Assembly: GCF_038005225.1 (NCBI RefSeq)
Contig: NZ_JBBOSU010000001.1
Location: forward strand, 298,001 to 362,000
Length of the DNA: 64,000 nt
Reading direction: 5' to 3'
Origin: Solibacillus sp. FSL K6-1523
Lineage (GTDB): Bacteria > Bacillota > Bacilli > Bacillales_A > Planococcaceae
The notes under the pieces: model-generated
Told to the model about the DNA's origin: nothing
Databases searched by the model: none
The model's input: the letters and a program-made list of their open reading frames with translations, nothing else
Part shown: positions 21,372-30,477 of the stretch, piece by piece
How positions within the stretch are numbered: the first letter of the stretch is position 1
Layout of the letters: each line of letters starts with the position of its first letter
Translations under genes and position numbers: made by a program

Positions 21372-22862
21372 TTATTTCGTATTTACTTCTTTTGAATATG
21401 GGTTTGAAAGATCCATACCTTCTAATGAAAGACCCATTGCTTTTGCTACACCTTCACCATATGCTGGGTCCGCTAAGTAGCAGTGTAAAATGTGACGGCG
21501 TTTAATGAACTCTTCAACTGGCGCCATGTCAGCAGCCGTGTTGTTAAATAATGTTTGTTTTTGCTCGTCATCCATTAAGTTAAATAGCTTACCTGGTTGC
21601 TCGAAGTAGTTGTTGTCGTCTTCTGCGAAATCATAAATATCCGCTGGACCATCTAAAGCGAGTGCAGGATCTTGATATTGTGATTGACCTTGTAATGCAC
21701 CATAGCTGTTTGGATGGTAAGAAATCGCGCTACCACGGTTGCCATCTGCACGCCCAGCGCCATCGCGGTGATAAACCATGAATGGGCATTTTGGTGTGTT
21801 TACTGGAATTTGGTGGTGGTTTACACCTAAACGGTAACGAGTTGCATCTTGATAAGCGAATAAACGTGCTTGTAACATACGGTCTGGTGAGAAGCTAATA
21901 CCAGGTACGACGTTTGATGGCGCAAATGCAGCTTGTTCAACATCGGCAAAGTAGTTTTCCGAGTTGCGATTTAATTCGAATTCACCAACTGGAATTAATG
22001 GGAATTCTGATTTATACCAAACTTTTGTTAAATCGAACGGGTTGTCCTTACGTCCGCGTGCTTGTTCTTCAGTCATTACTTGAATGTACATTTTCCATTT
22101 CGGGAAATCGCCTTTTTCGATTGAATCGAATAGGTCGCGTTGTGAAGATTCGCGGTCATTCCCAATTAGTTCATTCGCTTCAGCACCCGACAAGTTCTCA
22201 ATACCTTGCTGCGTACGGAAGTGGAATTTTACATAAACGCGTTCGCCAGCATCGTTAATCATTGAGTATGTGTGAGAGCCGAAACCGTGCATATGTCGGT
22301 AACCTTTTGGAATACCACGGTCAGACATTACAATGGTAACTTGGTGTAATGCTTCAGGAAGTGATGACCAGAAGTCCCAGTTTGAGTTCGGATTGTGCAT
22401 ATTCGTTTTTGGATCACGCTTTACAACGTGGTTTAAATCTGGGAAGTGCAGTGGATCACGGAAGAAGAATACAGGCGTATTGTTTCCTACCATGTCCCAG
22501 TTTCCTTCTTCTGTATAGAATTTTAATGCGAAACCACGAATATCGCGTTCTGCATCCGCAGCTCCACGCTCACCTGCTACTGTTGAGAAACGTGCGAACA
22601 TATCTGTTTTTTTGCCAACTTCAGAGAAAATTGCAGCTTTTGTATATTTTGTAATATCATGCGTTACTGTAAACGTACCAAATGCACCAGAACCTTTTGC
22701 GTGCATACGACGTTCAGGAATAACTTCACGGTTAAAGTTTGCTAATTTTTCGATTAAAAATACATCTTGTAATAGGAGTGGGCCACGACGACCAGCTGTT
22801 TGAGAATTGTCATTGCTTACGACTGGTGCACCAGTAATTGTTGTTAAACGTTCATTTGTCAT
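21372..22862 (-). CDS. katA: Monofunctional heme catalase
   Basis: The 496-aa protein is a clade of small-subunit catalases that split hydrogen peroxide into water and oxygen. Catalytic His is about 54 ([12 protein letters not shown]), the distal Asn about 127 ([13 protein letters not shown]) and the proximal heme Tyr about 337 ([14 protein letters not shown]). NADPH-binding type residues follow. It is cytosolic. GGAGG is 8 nt before the ATG. It is transcribed alone. A PerR-like box at 22940-22954 suggests peroxide control. Confidence 0.96.
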   Translation of the reverse strand: MTNERLTTITGAPVVSNDNSQTAGRRGPLLLQDVFLIEKLANFNREVIPERRMHAKGSGAFGTFTVTHDITKYTKAAIFSEVGKKTDMFARFSTVAGERGAADAERDIRGFALKFYTEEGNWDMVGNNTPVFFFRDPLHFPDLNHVVKRDPKTNMHNPNSNWDFWSSLPEALHQVTIVMSDRGIPKGYRHMHGFGSHTYSMINDAGERVYVKFHFRTQQGIENLSGAEANELIGNDRESSQRDLFDSIEKGDFPKWKMYIQVMTEEQARGRKDNPFDLTKVWYKSEFPLIPVGEFELNRNSENYFADVEQAAFAPSNVVPGISFSPDRMLQARLFAYQDATRYRLGVNHHQIPVNTPKCPFMVYHRDGAGRADGNRGSAISYHPNSYGALQGQSQYQDPALALDGPADIYDFAEDDNNYFEQPGKLFNLMDDEQKQTLFNNTAADMAPVEEFIKRRHILHCYLADPAYGEGVAKAMGLSLEGMDLSNPYSKEVNTK

Positions 22863-23264
22863 GTTTTATACCTCCAAAGTGAAATTAAGAATCTCTTCAT
22901 AAATAACTATAACAAATTCTCTACTTAATTTCTACTAGATTATAATAATTCTTTTTAAGTAATTTATATAGTAATGGATTTATACCAAAAAAGAGGGGGA
23001 ATTATTACTTTGTTCTAGCTGATTAGTTCTTTTCTTATGATAATGTGTATTAAATGATTAAATATGCTCTAATATGTAATAAAACACTTTTTTCGTATTG
23101 GAGATAAAACTTGAAGGATTCTAAATGGGAAGTGATGAATATGTCCTTTTGTTGTCATGCTATTGAAAAAGTGAATTCTAATTGAAAACGGCGGTAAGTT
23201 ATTCCCTTTTCCATCAACCGTTCACTTATAATGTTACATGAATATAGAAAGAAAGGGATTTACT
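22863..23264. other. Divergent intergenic region between catalase and the SLC13-type permease
   Basis: About 400 bases without a gene. It holds a PerR-box-like sequence on the catalase side and a TATAAT hexamer at 23227-23232 on the permease side (no good -35 partner seen). Nothing else was recognised. Confidence 0.5.
22940..22954. promoter_or_regulatory. Candidate PerR box upstream of katA
   Basis: TTATAATAATTCTTT matches the PerR consensus TTATAATnATTATAA at 12 positions counting the free centre; the mismatches are all in the right half-site. It lies 78 bp before the katA start. Confidence 0.5.
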
Positions 23265-25109
23265 ATGGAATTAACTTTAACTTTTGTAATTTTAGCAGTA
23301 ACGATTGTTTTGTTTATGACGAATCGTTTACGTGGAGATTTAGTTGCGGTTATGGCATTACTAGCATTTGTCGTGCTTGAAATTTTAACACCCGCAGAAG
23401 CTTTAGCAGGTTTTTCAAATTCAGTCGTCATTATGATTGCGGCATTATTTGTCGTAGGTGCAGGGATTTTAAGAACGGGCCTTGCTGGAATGGCAGGAAA
23501 CTTACTACTGAAATGGTCCGGAGATAACGAGTTGCGCTTATTTATTTTATTGCTAATCATTGTTGCAACAGTTGGAGCGTTTATGAGTAATACTGGAACC
23601 GTTGCGCTTATGTTGCCGATTGTTGTATCCATTGCAATCAGTATTAAAGTGAGCCCATCAAAGTTTTTACTGCCATTATCTTATATCGCGAGTATGTCGG
23701 GCTTAATGACGCTGATCGCATCGCCGACGAACTTAATTGCCTCGCAAACATTAGTGGATCATGGGTTTGAAAAGTTAGGGTTCTTTACGATTACCCCAAT
23801 TGGTATCATTGCGACGATTACGGTTATTACGTATTTAGTATTGGTGCGCAATATATTGTTGCCGAATGATAAAAAACGTACACAGTCGAGTGCAGGTTAT
23901 AAGCTAGCGCCGAAAAAAATTGTGCAAGAATATAATTTACAAGATAAGCTATTCCGCGTTGTTGTAGCAGAAGATTCGCTAATTGTGAATGAAAAATTGG
24001 CGGATTTAAAATTGCCTGCAAATTATCAAATTTATATTATGAAAATTAAACGTGGCGCGGCAGATGGCATGAATTTTTTGCCGATGACGTACCAAGAAAT
24101 TGCCGGACCAACAAGTGTTATTCACAGCGGCGATGAATTATATATGCAAGGAATGGCAGAGGATATTGAACGTTTTGCTACGGAATATGGCGTGCAAGTG
24201 CAGCCGTTTGAAGATGATGCGGAAGAACTTGTTTCAAAAACAATAGGCGTTGCGGAAGTATTATTAACACCACAATCACGCTTAATTGGTGAGACAGTTA
24301 GTAAAATTGGTTTCCGTGAGAAATATAATTTAAATATTCTTGGTATTAACCGAAAAGGGGATTATATTTTAAAAAGTATGGCGGCACAAAAATTGCGTTT
24401 TGGAGATGCGATTTTAGTTCAGGGGAAATGGGACGAAATTGAACTGCTGTCGCGCGAAACGCAGGACGTTGTCGTTGTAGGTCAGCCGCGCGAACATGCA
24501 GGTGTGGCAGCAGCAAATGGGAAAGCACCGCTTGCAGGAATCATTATGGCATTTATGATTGCGCTTATGGTATTCGAAGTGTTTGATGCTGTAATCGCGG
24601 TATTAATCGGTGCGGTGTTAATGATTATTACTGGCTGTTTACGCAATATGGATGATGCGTATAGCAAGATGAATTTTGAAAGTATTGTACTTGTTGCGGC
24701 GATGCTTCCGATGGCGACAGCACTTGAAAAAACAGGTGGGATGACGATACTAGCAGACGGCATTATTTCGGTGCTCGGTGATTATGGTCCGTATGGTGTG
24801 TTGATGGGCGTTTACTTATTAACCGTTGTATTTGGTCAGTTTGTCAGTAATACGGCAACAGCTGTCCTATTTTCACCGATTGCGATTACAGCAGCACTTG
24901 CAATGGACGTCAATCCGTACACCTTTATGATTGCAGTTGCAACAGCAGCAAGTATGGCTTTTGCGACACCGATTGCTTCACCAACCAACTCGCTTGTATT
25001 AACTGCAGGTGGTTATAAATTTATGGACTTTGTGAAAATTGGTGTCCCGCTACAAGTTGTGATGTTTATTGTCATGATGATTGCGGTGCCATTGTTATTC
25101 CCATTTTAA
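23265..25109 (+). CDS. SLC13/DASS-type permease with two internal TrkA-C domains
   Basis: The protein is 614 aa. N-terminal membrane helices (about 1-205) include FMSNTGTVALMLPIVVSI and SGLMTLIASPTNLIASQ, the paired SNTxxA and SPTN motifs of the family. A cytosolic insert (about 210-400) holds two RCK/TrkA-C domains, which bind nucleotides or other regulators in relatives. C-terminal helices (about 420-614) contain FVSNTATAVLFSPIAI and ATPIASPTNSLVL. Relatives carry sulfate, dicarboxylates or other anions; the substrate is not determinable. I chose the ATG at 23265 (GAAAGGGA upstream); an in-frame ATG at 23238 has no ribosome-binding site. It is monocistronic. Confidence 0.85.
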   Translation: MELTLTFVILAVTIVLFMTNRLRGDLVAVMALLAFVVLEILTPAEALAGFSNSVVIMIAALFVVGAGILRTGLAGMAGNLLLKWSGDNELRLFILLLIIVATVGAFMSNTGTVALMLPIVVSIAISIKVSPSKFLLPLSYIASMSGLMTLIASPTNLIASQTLVDHGFEKLGFFTITPIGIIATITVITYLVLVRNILLPNDKKRTQSSAGYKLAPKKIVQEYNLQDKLFRVVVAEDSLIVNEKLADLKLPANYQIYIMKIKRGAADGMNFLPMTYQEIAGPTSVIHSGDELYMQGMAEDIERFATEYGVQVQPFEDDAEELVSKTIGVAEVLLTPQSRLIGETVSKIGFREKYNLNILGINRKGDYILKSMAAQKLRFGDAILVQGKWDEIELLSRETQDVVVVGQPREHAGVAAANGKAPLAGIIMAFMIALMVFEVFDAVIAVLIGAVLMIITGCLRNMDDAYSKMNFESIVLVAAMLPMATALEKTGGMTILADGIISVLGDYGPYGVLMGVYLLTVVFGQFVSNTATAVLFSPIAITAALAMDVNPYTFMIAVATAASMAFATPIASPTNSLVLTAGGYKFMDFVKIGVPLQVVMFIVMMIAVPLLFPF

Positions 25110-25143
25110 CTTGATTCAGCAAATGCCAAAAAGTGCAATTCTA

Positions 25144-25242
25144 TTCAGCTGGGGTTCAAACCCCGGCTGAAATAAAAGATCTTAGGCTAAGAACGCCGCG
25201 TCGTGCGGCAACGCCTAAGTGACCAACATCGTGTTGGCCTAA
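25144..25242 (+). repeat. Hairpin-rich 5' extension of the interspersed repeat
   Basis: Successive short stems are seen: TTCAGCTGGGGTT with AACCCCGGCTGAA, then CTTAGGC...GCCTAAG enclosing GCCGC-GTCGT-GCGGC, then CCAACA-TCG-TGTTGG. The stretch runs straight into the 88-bp core at 25243-25330 and may be part of the same mobile or repeat unit. A different hairpin sits in the same position at 53945-53967. Confidence 0.55.
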
Positions 25243-25330
25243 GCCCCGGCGGATGTCACAGATTTTTAAGGGAAGTTTTTCGAGCTCGCTCGAAAAAATC
25301 TGGACGCAATTACGCCGAGGCGTAATTGAT
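25243..25330 (+). repeat. Interspersed palindromic repeat, copy 1 (full core)
   Basis: The 88-nt core begins GCCCCGGCGGATGTCACAG. It contains the stems CAGATTTTT/AAAAAATCTG and TTTTCGAG-CTCG-CTCGAAAA. It ends with the palindrome CAATTACGCC-GA-GGCGTAATTG. Copy 3 (53968-54055) has the same length and architecture; copy 2 (50544-50573) keeps only the 3' palindrome. Confidence 0.8.
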
Positions 25331-25345
25331 TGAAATGAAAATATG

Positions 25346-25388
25346 AAAGACATGATGCGCGTTTTTAGGAGCGTATCATGTCTTTTTT
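25346..25388 (+). terminator. Intrinsic terminator
   Basis: AAAGACATGATGCGC pairs with GCGTATCATGTCTTT, followed by T. It is the probable transcription end of the permease gene at 23265, placed beyond the repeat. Confidence 0.8.
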
Positions 25389-25419
25389 TATGGAGTGTTG
25401 TTTTGGTTTGTTTATTTAT

Positions 25420-25767
25420 GTTAGCTAGCTCCACCTCGAAGCAGAAACTAGCTAAATCTGCGGCGATAATAGCTAAAATTCAACGTATAATAGACGTTTT
25501 TGGTAAGCGTTAGGGGCGTCGCAGAGTTAATAGCCAAAATACATGCGAAAATAGCCAAAAGAGTTGGGTTAATAGCCAAAACTCATCGTATAATAGCCAC
25601 TTTTGAGCAGTTAATAGCCAATTTACCCTCGTTAATAGCCAAATCGCGATTTAATAGCCAAAAGTTACCGCATAACAGCCAAATTACATTTGAATAGGCT
25701 AACTTTTCTAGTGTCTAGCCGAAATTCCCGATCCACTAGCTCGACCTTCATGATACTAGCCACCACA
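25420..25767 (+). repeat. Array of about 17 short units with 21-bp period
   Basis: A short motif, best form TTAATAGCCAAAA, recurs in one orientation. The TAG (or CAG) triplet falls at 25426, 25449, 25470, 25491, 25511, 25531, 25552, 25573, 25594, 25615, 25636, 25655, 25676, 25695, 25716, 25737 and 25757. Spacings are mostly 21 (range 19-23). About 10 nt is conserved and about 11 nt is variable. The centre (25529-25683) is best conserved and the flanks decay. It fills the gap between a terminator and the 3' end of the AraC-type gene at 25779. It is not a CRISPR; the function is unknown. Confidence 0.8.
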
Positions 25768-25778
25768 AAACCAGCCAA

Positions 25779-27230
25779 TCACGATCTATACATTTTTCTG
25801 TATTTAAACGGTGTTAAGGCTGTATGATCTCGGAATACTTTAATGAAATAATTACTATCAACAAAACCATTCATTTCTGCAATTTCAGAAATGGGGTAAT
25901 CTGTTTCAAGGAGCATCTTTTCAGCTTTTTGTATGCGGTATTGTTGCAAGTATCGCTTAAATGTTACACCTTGCTTTTTTGAGAAAAGTTGACTTAAATA
26001 ATTCGGTGTAATCCGCAATTGTTCTGCAACTAATATGAGAGATAAATCGCTATTTAAATATAGTTTTTCAATTTGTTCAATAGCCAATTCACTATAATCT
26101 GTTAGCTGTTGCATGCGTGCGGATTTGGCGAACGTTAAAACAGACTGCGTGAAAAAGATCATCTCCTGTACAATTGTATAAAGAATCGGCTCATCTAAAA
26201 TTAACGAAAATAATTGGCGATAGTGCTGCTCGATTTTTACTTGCTGCTGTAAATGGTGCTTTAGCATGAAACGGCGAATTTGTGCAAGCACGCTCGTTAG
26301 ATGAATGCGTACTTCCTCTTGTGGATAATAGCAGTTCGGTGCAGTTAATTTATATAGAAACTGTTTCACCGCAGATAAATTTCCATCCTCTAATGAAGTT
26401 ATCCAAAGTTGCTGTTCCTCAGGTGTGAGTAACGGATCCAAATGCGATAAGGAAATGGATTCTGATGTTAGAAAAATATGTTCATAGCCTTTGTAAAAGC
26501 GTTGTGTCAGCACTTGTTTTGCCTCTGCATACATATCTCGCAATGTTGCATCCATTCCATCATAAATAGCAATATTTAAAAATTCCTCGGTCATCATATA
26601 CCATTCCTGTATAACTAAGCGCAAATTTTTAATGAATTGCGCCTGTTCTTGGCCCGAAATTAAACATAAAATCCGCTTTTGCAATGGAAATGCTGTGAGC
26701 TGCGAAAAAATCGGTGATTGCACAAGCCAATGATAAAGTTGTAAATTCGAATTGAAATTGGATGGTTCAATTAAAATGAATTTTGATTGTGCTGAATGAA
26801 TAATTTGGGGTGAATTTAAAAATAAATCAACATACATTCGAGCATCCGTCTGTATTGGATTGGCAAATGAGATGGTCCCCTCTAATTTTGGTAACGTCAC
26901 CAAGGCTGATTTTAGCTGCTCTAAAGGAATAGGTTTCACAAATAACTGCTTTGCTTGCAGTGAAATTGCTTTCATTGCATGTTGGAAAATAGGCTGTGCG
27001 GTAAAACAAATAATGTGAATCGATCGATTTTTTAATAGTTTTTCAATATGTGCTGTAACAAGTGACACGTCGAGCATAAGAACGGTTGGCTCAAACGAAT
27101 GAAGCATCTGCTCTAAATCCGTGGCATTTGTAATCCCCGAAAATTTCATTCCACTTGAAAAGTAATTTTTTAAATACCACTCAATCCCTTGTATTTCCAT
27201 TTGGTCACGTTCGAGTAATAAAATGCGCAT
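25779..27230 (-). CDS. AraC-type regulator with N-terminal response-regulator-like domain (YesN type)
   Basis: The protein is 483 aa. The N-terminal receiver-like domain (about 1-115) reads MRILLLERDQ...VLMLDVSLV, with Asp at the usual phosphorylation position near residue 54. A long middle region follows. The C-terminal AraC double helix-turn-helix spans about 385-483 (SLILVAEQLRITPNYLSQLFSKKQGVTFKRYLQQYRIQKAEKML, then PISEIAEMNGFVDSNYFIKVFRDHTALTPFKYRK). No adjacent histidine kinase is seen. It is divergent from the YjiH permease-hutU-hutI genes, so it probably regulates them. I chose the ATG at 27230, with GGTGGG about 10 nt upstream, rather than the TTG one codon earlier. Confidence 0.85.
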   Translation of the reverse strand: MRILLLERDQMEIQGIEWYLKNYFSSGMKFSGITNATDLEQMLHSFEPTVLMLDVSLVTAHIEKLLKNRSIHIICFTAQPIFQHAMKAISLQAKQLFVKPIPLEQLKSALVTLPKLEGTISFANPIQTDARMYVDLFLNSPQIIHSAQSKFILIEPSNFNSNLQLYHWLVQSPIFSQLTAFPLQKRILCLISGQEQAQFIKNLRLVIQEWYMMTEEFLNIAIYDGMDATLRDMYAEAKQVLTQRFYKGYEHIFLTSESISLSHLDPLLTPEEQQLWITSLEDGNLSAVKQFLYKLTAPNCYYPQEEVRIHLTSVLAQIRRFMLKHHLQQQVKIEQHYRQLFSLILDEPILYTIVQEMIFFTQSVLTFAKSARMQQLTDYSELAIEQIEKLYLNSDLSLILVAEQLRITPNYLSQLFSKKQGVTFKRYLQQYRIQKAEKMLLETDYPISEIAEMNGFVDSNYFIKVFRDHTALTPFKYRKMYRS

Positions 27231-27386
27231 CAACTACATCCCACCTTATAAAACTTCTGTTTTAAATAAAATTACTATTAATAATTAATAAATACGTCAT
27301 TACTATAGAATTTTACTATAATGGCGTAATTTATTCCATTTATTCTGAATTGAAAGAAATCTATAGTAAGACAAAGGGGTGAAATA
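27231..27386. promoter_or_regulatory. Divergent control region of the AraC-type gene and YjiH-hut genes
   Basis: Four similar decamers occur: ATTACTATTA (27271), ATTACTATAG (27299), TTTACTATAA (27312) and the inverted CTATAGTAAG (27361). A TATAAT (27317-27322) lacks a good -35, as expected for an activator-dependent promoter. An inverted pair AATACGTC (27291-27298) and GGCGTAAT (27323-27330) recurs with other spacing before hutU. Confidence 0.5.
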
Positions 27387-28727
27387 ATGACAAATTATCA
27401 ACAGGAACAAAATCAAGAGGTCGGGAAAGTTGGGAAATCCGAATTATCTTTATTTGTGAAAATGATTATTTGCAGTTTCATTGGGATTTTTAGTTTCTTT
27501 GTATCATTTGAATGGAATGGTAAGAAAACGATTTTAGTCGACCACGTTGTGAATGCGGTTTCTACTTACACACCAGCATTAGTGAACGGCTATGTCTTAA
27601 TTTTACTTGTGCTTGGCGCGTTCTATCCATTTATCACGAAGAAATGGAAAACTTCAACTGTAACGATGGTGCTATCTATTTTTAAAATCGGTGGACTTGT
27701 GGCGGGTGTCATGCTTATTTTTGGTTTCGGCCCGGCTTGGCTATTTAATCCAGATATCGGTCCATTTTTATTAGAGAAATTAATTAAGCCAGTTGGTTTA
27801 GTTATTCCGATTGGATCTGTCTTTTTAGCCCTACTTGTTTGTTATGGATTGCTTGAGTTTATAGGGGTACTCATGCAACCAATTATGAAGCCTGTTTTTA
27901 GAACACCGGGTCGCTCGGCAGTAGATGCGGTTGCTTCATTTGTAGGAAGTTATTCAGTGGGCTTAATTTTAACGAACCGTGTGTATAAGGAAGGAAAATA
28001 TACAGCGCGTGAAGCGGCCATTATTGCAACAGGCTTCTCCACGGTATCGGCAACATTTATGGTCGTTGTCGCGAAAACATTAGATTTAATGGAGCATTGG
28101 AATACATTTTTCTGGGTAACGCTCGTTGTGACGTTTATCGTAACGGCTATTACAGCACGTATTTATCCGTTAAACAAAATTAAAGATGACTATTATGAAG
28201 ATGCGACACCACAGCCAGAAAAAGTGGTGAAAAAGGATCGTCTGAAAACGGCTTGGACAGAAGCGGTGGAAGCAGCAGGCGCTACTCCATCATTAGGGAA
28301 GAACTTATATATTCATTTAAAAGATGGCTTTATTATGGCAATGGGTGTCATTCCTTCTATTCTATCAATTGGATTACTAGGTTTGGTCCTTGCTACGTAT
28401 ACGCCATTATTTGATTGGTTAGCGTATATTTTTGCGCCATTTACTTATTTATTGCAAGTTCCAGAGCCAATGTTAGCAGCGAAAGCAATGTCCGTGTCAA
28501 TTGCTGAAATGTTTTTACCAGCAGTAATTGTAGTGGGTGCGGATATGGTGACGAAATTTATTATTGCAGTTATTTCGATTTCAGCTATTTTATTCTTCTC
28601 TGCGGTAATACCGGTCATTTTATCAACAGATATTCCGTTAACGATTCGCCAAATGATCATCATTTGGTTCCAGCGAGTTGTCTTAACACTTATCATCGTA
28701 ACACCAATCGCGTTTTTCTTATTTTAA
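27387..28727 (+). CDS. YjiH-family membrane protein with nucleoside-recognition (gate) domains
   Basis: An integral membrane protein of 446 aa with about ten helices and a cytosolic loop near residues 265-300 (YYEDATPQPEKVVKKDRLK). The segment TPGRSAVDAVASFVGSYSVGLILTNRVYKEGKYTAREAAIIATGFSTVS (about 170-220) is the typical gate/nucleoside-recognition block. YjiH proteins are frequent neighbours of histidine-utilisation genes and are suspected transporters of histidine or related imidazoles. The ribosome-binding site AAAGGGGTG precedes the ATG. It is the first gene of a run with hutU and hutI. The transport role is inferred from context. Confidence 0.82.
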   Translation: MTNYQQEQNQEVGKVGKSELSLFVKMIICSFIGIFSFFVSFEWNGKKTILVDHVVNAVSTYTPALVNGYVLILLVLGAFYPFITKKWKTSTVTMVLSIFKIGGLVAGVMLIFGFGPAWLFNPDIGPFLLEKLIKPVGLVIPIGSVFLALLVCYGLLEFIGVLMQPIMKPVFRTPGRSAVDAVASFVGSYSVGLILTNRVYKEGKYTAREAAIIATGFSTVSATFMVVVAKTLDLMEHWNTFFWVTLVVTFIVTAITARIYPLNKIKDDYYEDATPQPEKVVKKDRLKTAWTEAVEAAGATPSLGKNLYIHLKDGFIMAMGVIPSILSIGLLGLVLATYTPLFDWLAYIFAPFTYLLQVPEPMLAAKAMSVSIAEMFLPAVIVVGADMVTKFIIAVISISAILFFSAVIPVILSTDIPLTIRQMIIIWFQRVVLTLIIVTPIAFFLF

Positions 28728-28744
28728 TTAAAACAACATCACGT

Positions 28745-28779
28745 AATACGTCTAAGGAAAACTACCAAATAGGCGTAAT
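28745..28779. promoter_or_regulatory. Candidate shared regulatory site before hutU
   Basis: AATACGTC (28745-28752) and GGCGTAAT (28772-28779), separated by 19 bp, are the same two octamers found at 27291-27330 (separated by 24 bp) before the YjiH gene. The octamers are roughly inverted copies of each other. Confidence 0.35.
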
Positions 28780-28809
28780 AAACTAGTAACTTTAAAGGAG
28801 AGATTTATT

Positions 28810-30471
28810 ATGGTATTTAAAACAAACATTCGTGCACCAAGAGGTAATGAATTAACATGCAAAGGGTGGACACAAGAAGCAGCGATGCGCATGTTGATGA
28901 ACAACTTAGATCCGGAAGTTGCAGAAAATCCAGATGAGTTAGTTGTTTATGGCGGTATTGGTAAGGCGGCACGTGATTGGGAAAGCTTCGATAAAATGAT
29001 TGATACATTAAAAGTATTAGAAAATGACGAAACAATGCTTGTGCAATCAGGTAAGCCAGTTGCGGTATTTAAAACGCATGAAAATGCACCACGTGTACTA
29101 ATTGCGAACTCAAATTTAGTACCTGCATGGGCGAATTGGGATCATTTCTATGAATTAGAAGAGCGTAACTTAATGATGTACGGTCAAATGACGGCAGGCT
29201 CTTGGATTTATATCGGGGCACAAGGAATTTTACAAGGGACGTATTTAAGCTTTGTTGAAGCAGGGAAAAAGAAGTTTGGTACACCTGATTTACGTGGGAA
29301 GTTCATTTTAACAGGTGGTATGGGCGGTATGAGTGGTGCACAACCACTAGCTGGAAAAATGGCGGGCGCGGTTATTTTAGTTGTAGAAGTAGATCGTACA
29401 CGCATCGAACGTAAAATTAAAGAAGGTTATTGTGACTATCTTGTTGAAACAGTGGATGAGGCGATTGCACTTGTGAATAAGCTAACTGCTGCGAATGAAC
29501 CGGCTTCAATTGGAGTAGTAGGAAACTGTGCAGATGTAAACCGCGAATTATTAAACCGTGGCATCATTCCGGATTTCGTAACGGACCAAACTTCTGCGCA
29601 TGATCCTGTTAATGGTTATGTTCCAAATGGCATGACGTTGGAAGAAGCGTTAAAACTGCGCAAATCAGATGTGAAAACATATGAGCGTCTTGCAAAAGAA
29701 ACGATGGCAGAACATGTTCGCACAATGCTTGAATTCCAAGAAGCAGGCGCTGAAACATTCGATTACGGCAATAACATCCGTGCTTACGCAAAAGAAATGG
29801 GCGTAGAAAATGCCTTTGATTTCCCAGGTTTCGTCCCAGCTTATATTCGTCCGTTGTTCTGTGAAGGAAAAGGACCATTCCGCTGGGCAGCATTATCGGG
29901 AGACCCTGAGGATATTTACAAAACAGATAAACTTGCACAAGAAATGTTTGCGCATGATGAAGGTTTAGTAAATTGGATTGATATGGCGCAAAAAATGGTG
30001 AAATGGCAAGGTTTACCGGCACGTATTTGCTGGTTAGGTTATGGCGATCGTCATCGTTTCGCATTAAAAGTAAATGAAATGGTTGCAAATGGCGAATTAA
30101 AGGCACCAATTGTTTTCGGTCGTGACCATTTAGATTCAGGTTCAGTAGCATCACCAAACCGTGAAACAGAAGCGATGATGGACGGTTCAGATGCAGTATC
30201 AGATTGGCCGTTATTAAACGCTTTAGTCAATACAGCAGGTGGCGCAAGCTGGGTAAGCTTACATCATGGTGGCGGTGTAGGAATGGGTTATTCTCAGCAC
30301 GCAGGCCAAGTGTTAGTAGCAGACGGCACACAATTAGCAGCAGATAAAATTAATCGCGTATTAGTAGCAGATCCAGGAATGGGCGTTGTACGTCACGCGG
30401 ATGCAGGCTATGAAATCGCAATTCGTACAGCAAAAGAAAAAGGCGTTAATATGCCAATGTTAAAAGGGTGA
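28810..30471 (+). CDS. hutU: Urocanate hydratase (urocanase)
   Basis: This NAD-dependent cytosolic enzyme of histidine catabolism converts urocanate to 4-imidazolone-5-propionate. The protein is 553 aa, the normal length. Visible family blocks are [25 protein letters not shown], the active-site Cys in [13 protein letters not shown] (about residue 407), [14 protein letters not shown] and [22 protein letters not shown] precedes the ATG. It is followed 6 nt later by hutI, so the two form one transcript. No histidase (hutH) or formimidoylglutamase (hutG) gene lies in the window. Confidence 0.97.
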   Translation: MVFKTNIRAPRGNELTCKGWTQEAAMRMLMNNLDPEVAENPDELVVYGGIGKAARDWESFDKMIDTLKVLENDETMLVQSGKPVAVFKTHENAPRVLIANSNLVPAWANWDHFYELEERNLMMYGQMTAGSWIYIGAQGILQGTYLSFVEAGKKKFGTPDLRGKFILTGGMGGMSGAQPLAGKMAGAVILVVEVDRTRIERKIKEGYCDYLVETVDEAIALVNKLTAANEPASIGVVGNCADVNRELLNRGIIPDFVTDQTSAHDPVNGYVPNGMTLEEALKLRKSDVKTYERLAKETMAEHVRTMLEFQEAGAETFDYGNNIRAYAKEMGVENAFDFPGFVPAYIRPLFCEGKGPFRWAALSGDPEDIYKTDKLAQEMFAHDEGLVNWIDMAQKMVKWQGLPARICWLGYGDRHRFALKVNEMVANGELKAPIVFGRDHLDSGSVASPNRETEAMMDGSDAVSDWPLLNALVNTAGGASWVSLHHGGGVGMGYSQHAGQVLVADGTQLAADKINRVLVADPGMGVVRHADAGYEIAIRTAKEKGVNMPMLKG

Positions 30472-30477
30472 TAAACT

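Noticed and set aside
25500-25697. A 65-codon frame with a LIAKxxx heptad pattern over the 21-bp array
   Set aside because: 21 bp equals seven codons, so any such array yields a heptad. The start would be TTG without a ribosome-binding site, and units of 19 and 20 bp break the frame.
25420-25767. CRISPR array
   Set aside because: The conserved unit is only about 10 nt and the variable part about 11 nt, units decay gradually at both ends, and no cas genes are present.
29609-30157. A 182-codon antisense frame inside hutU
   Set aside because: hutU is unambiguous on the plus strand; the antisense frame has no ribosome-binding site or recognisable domain.
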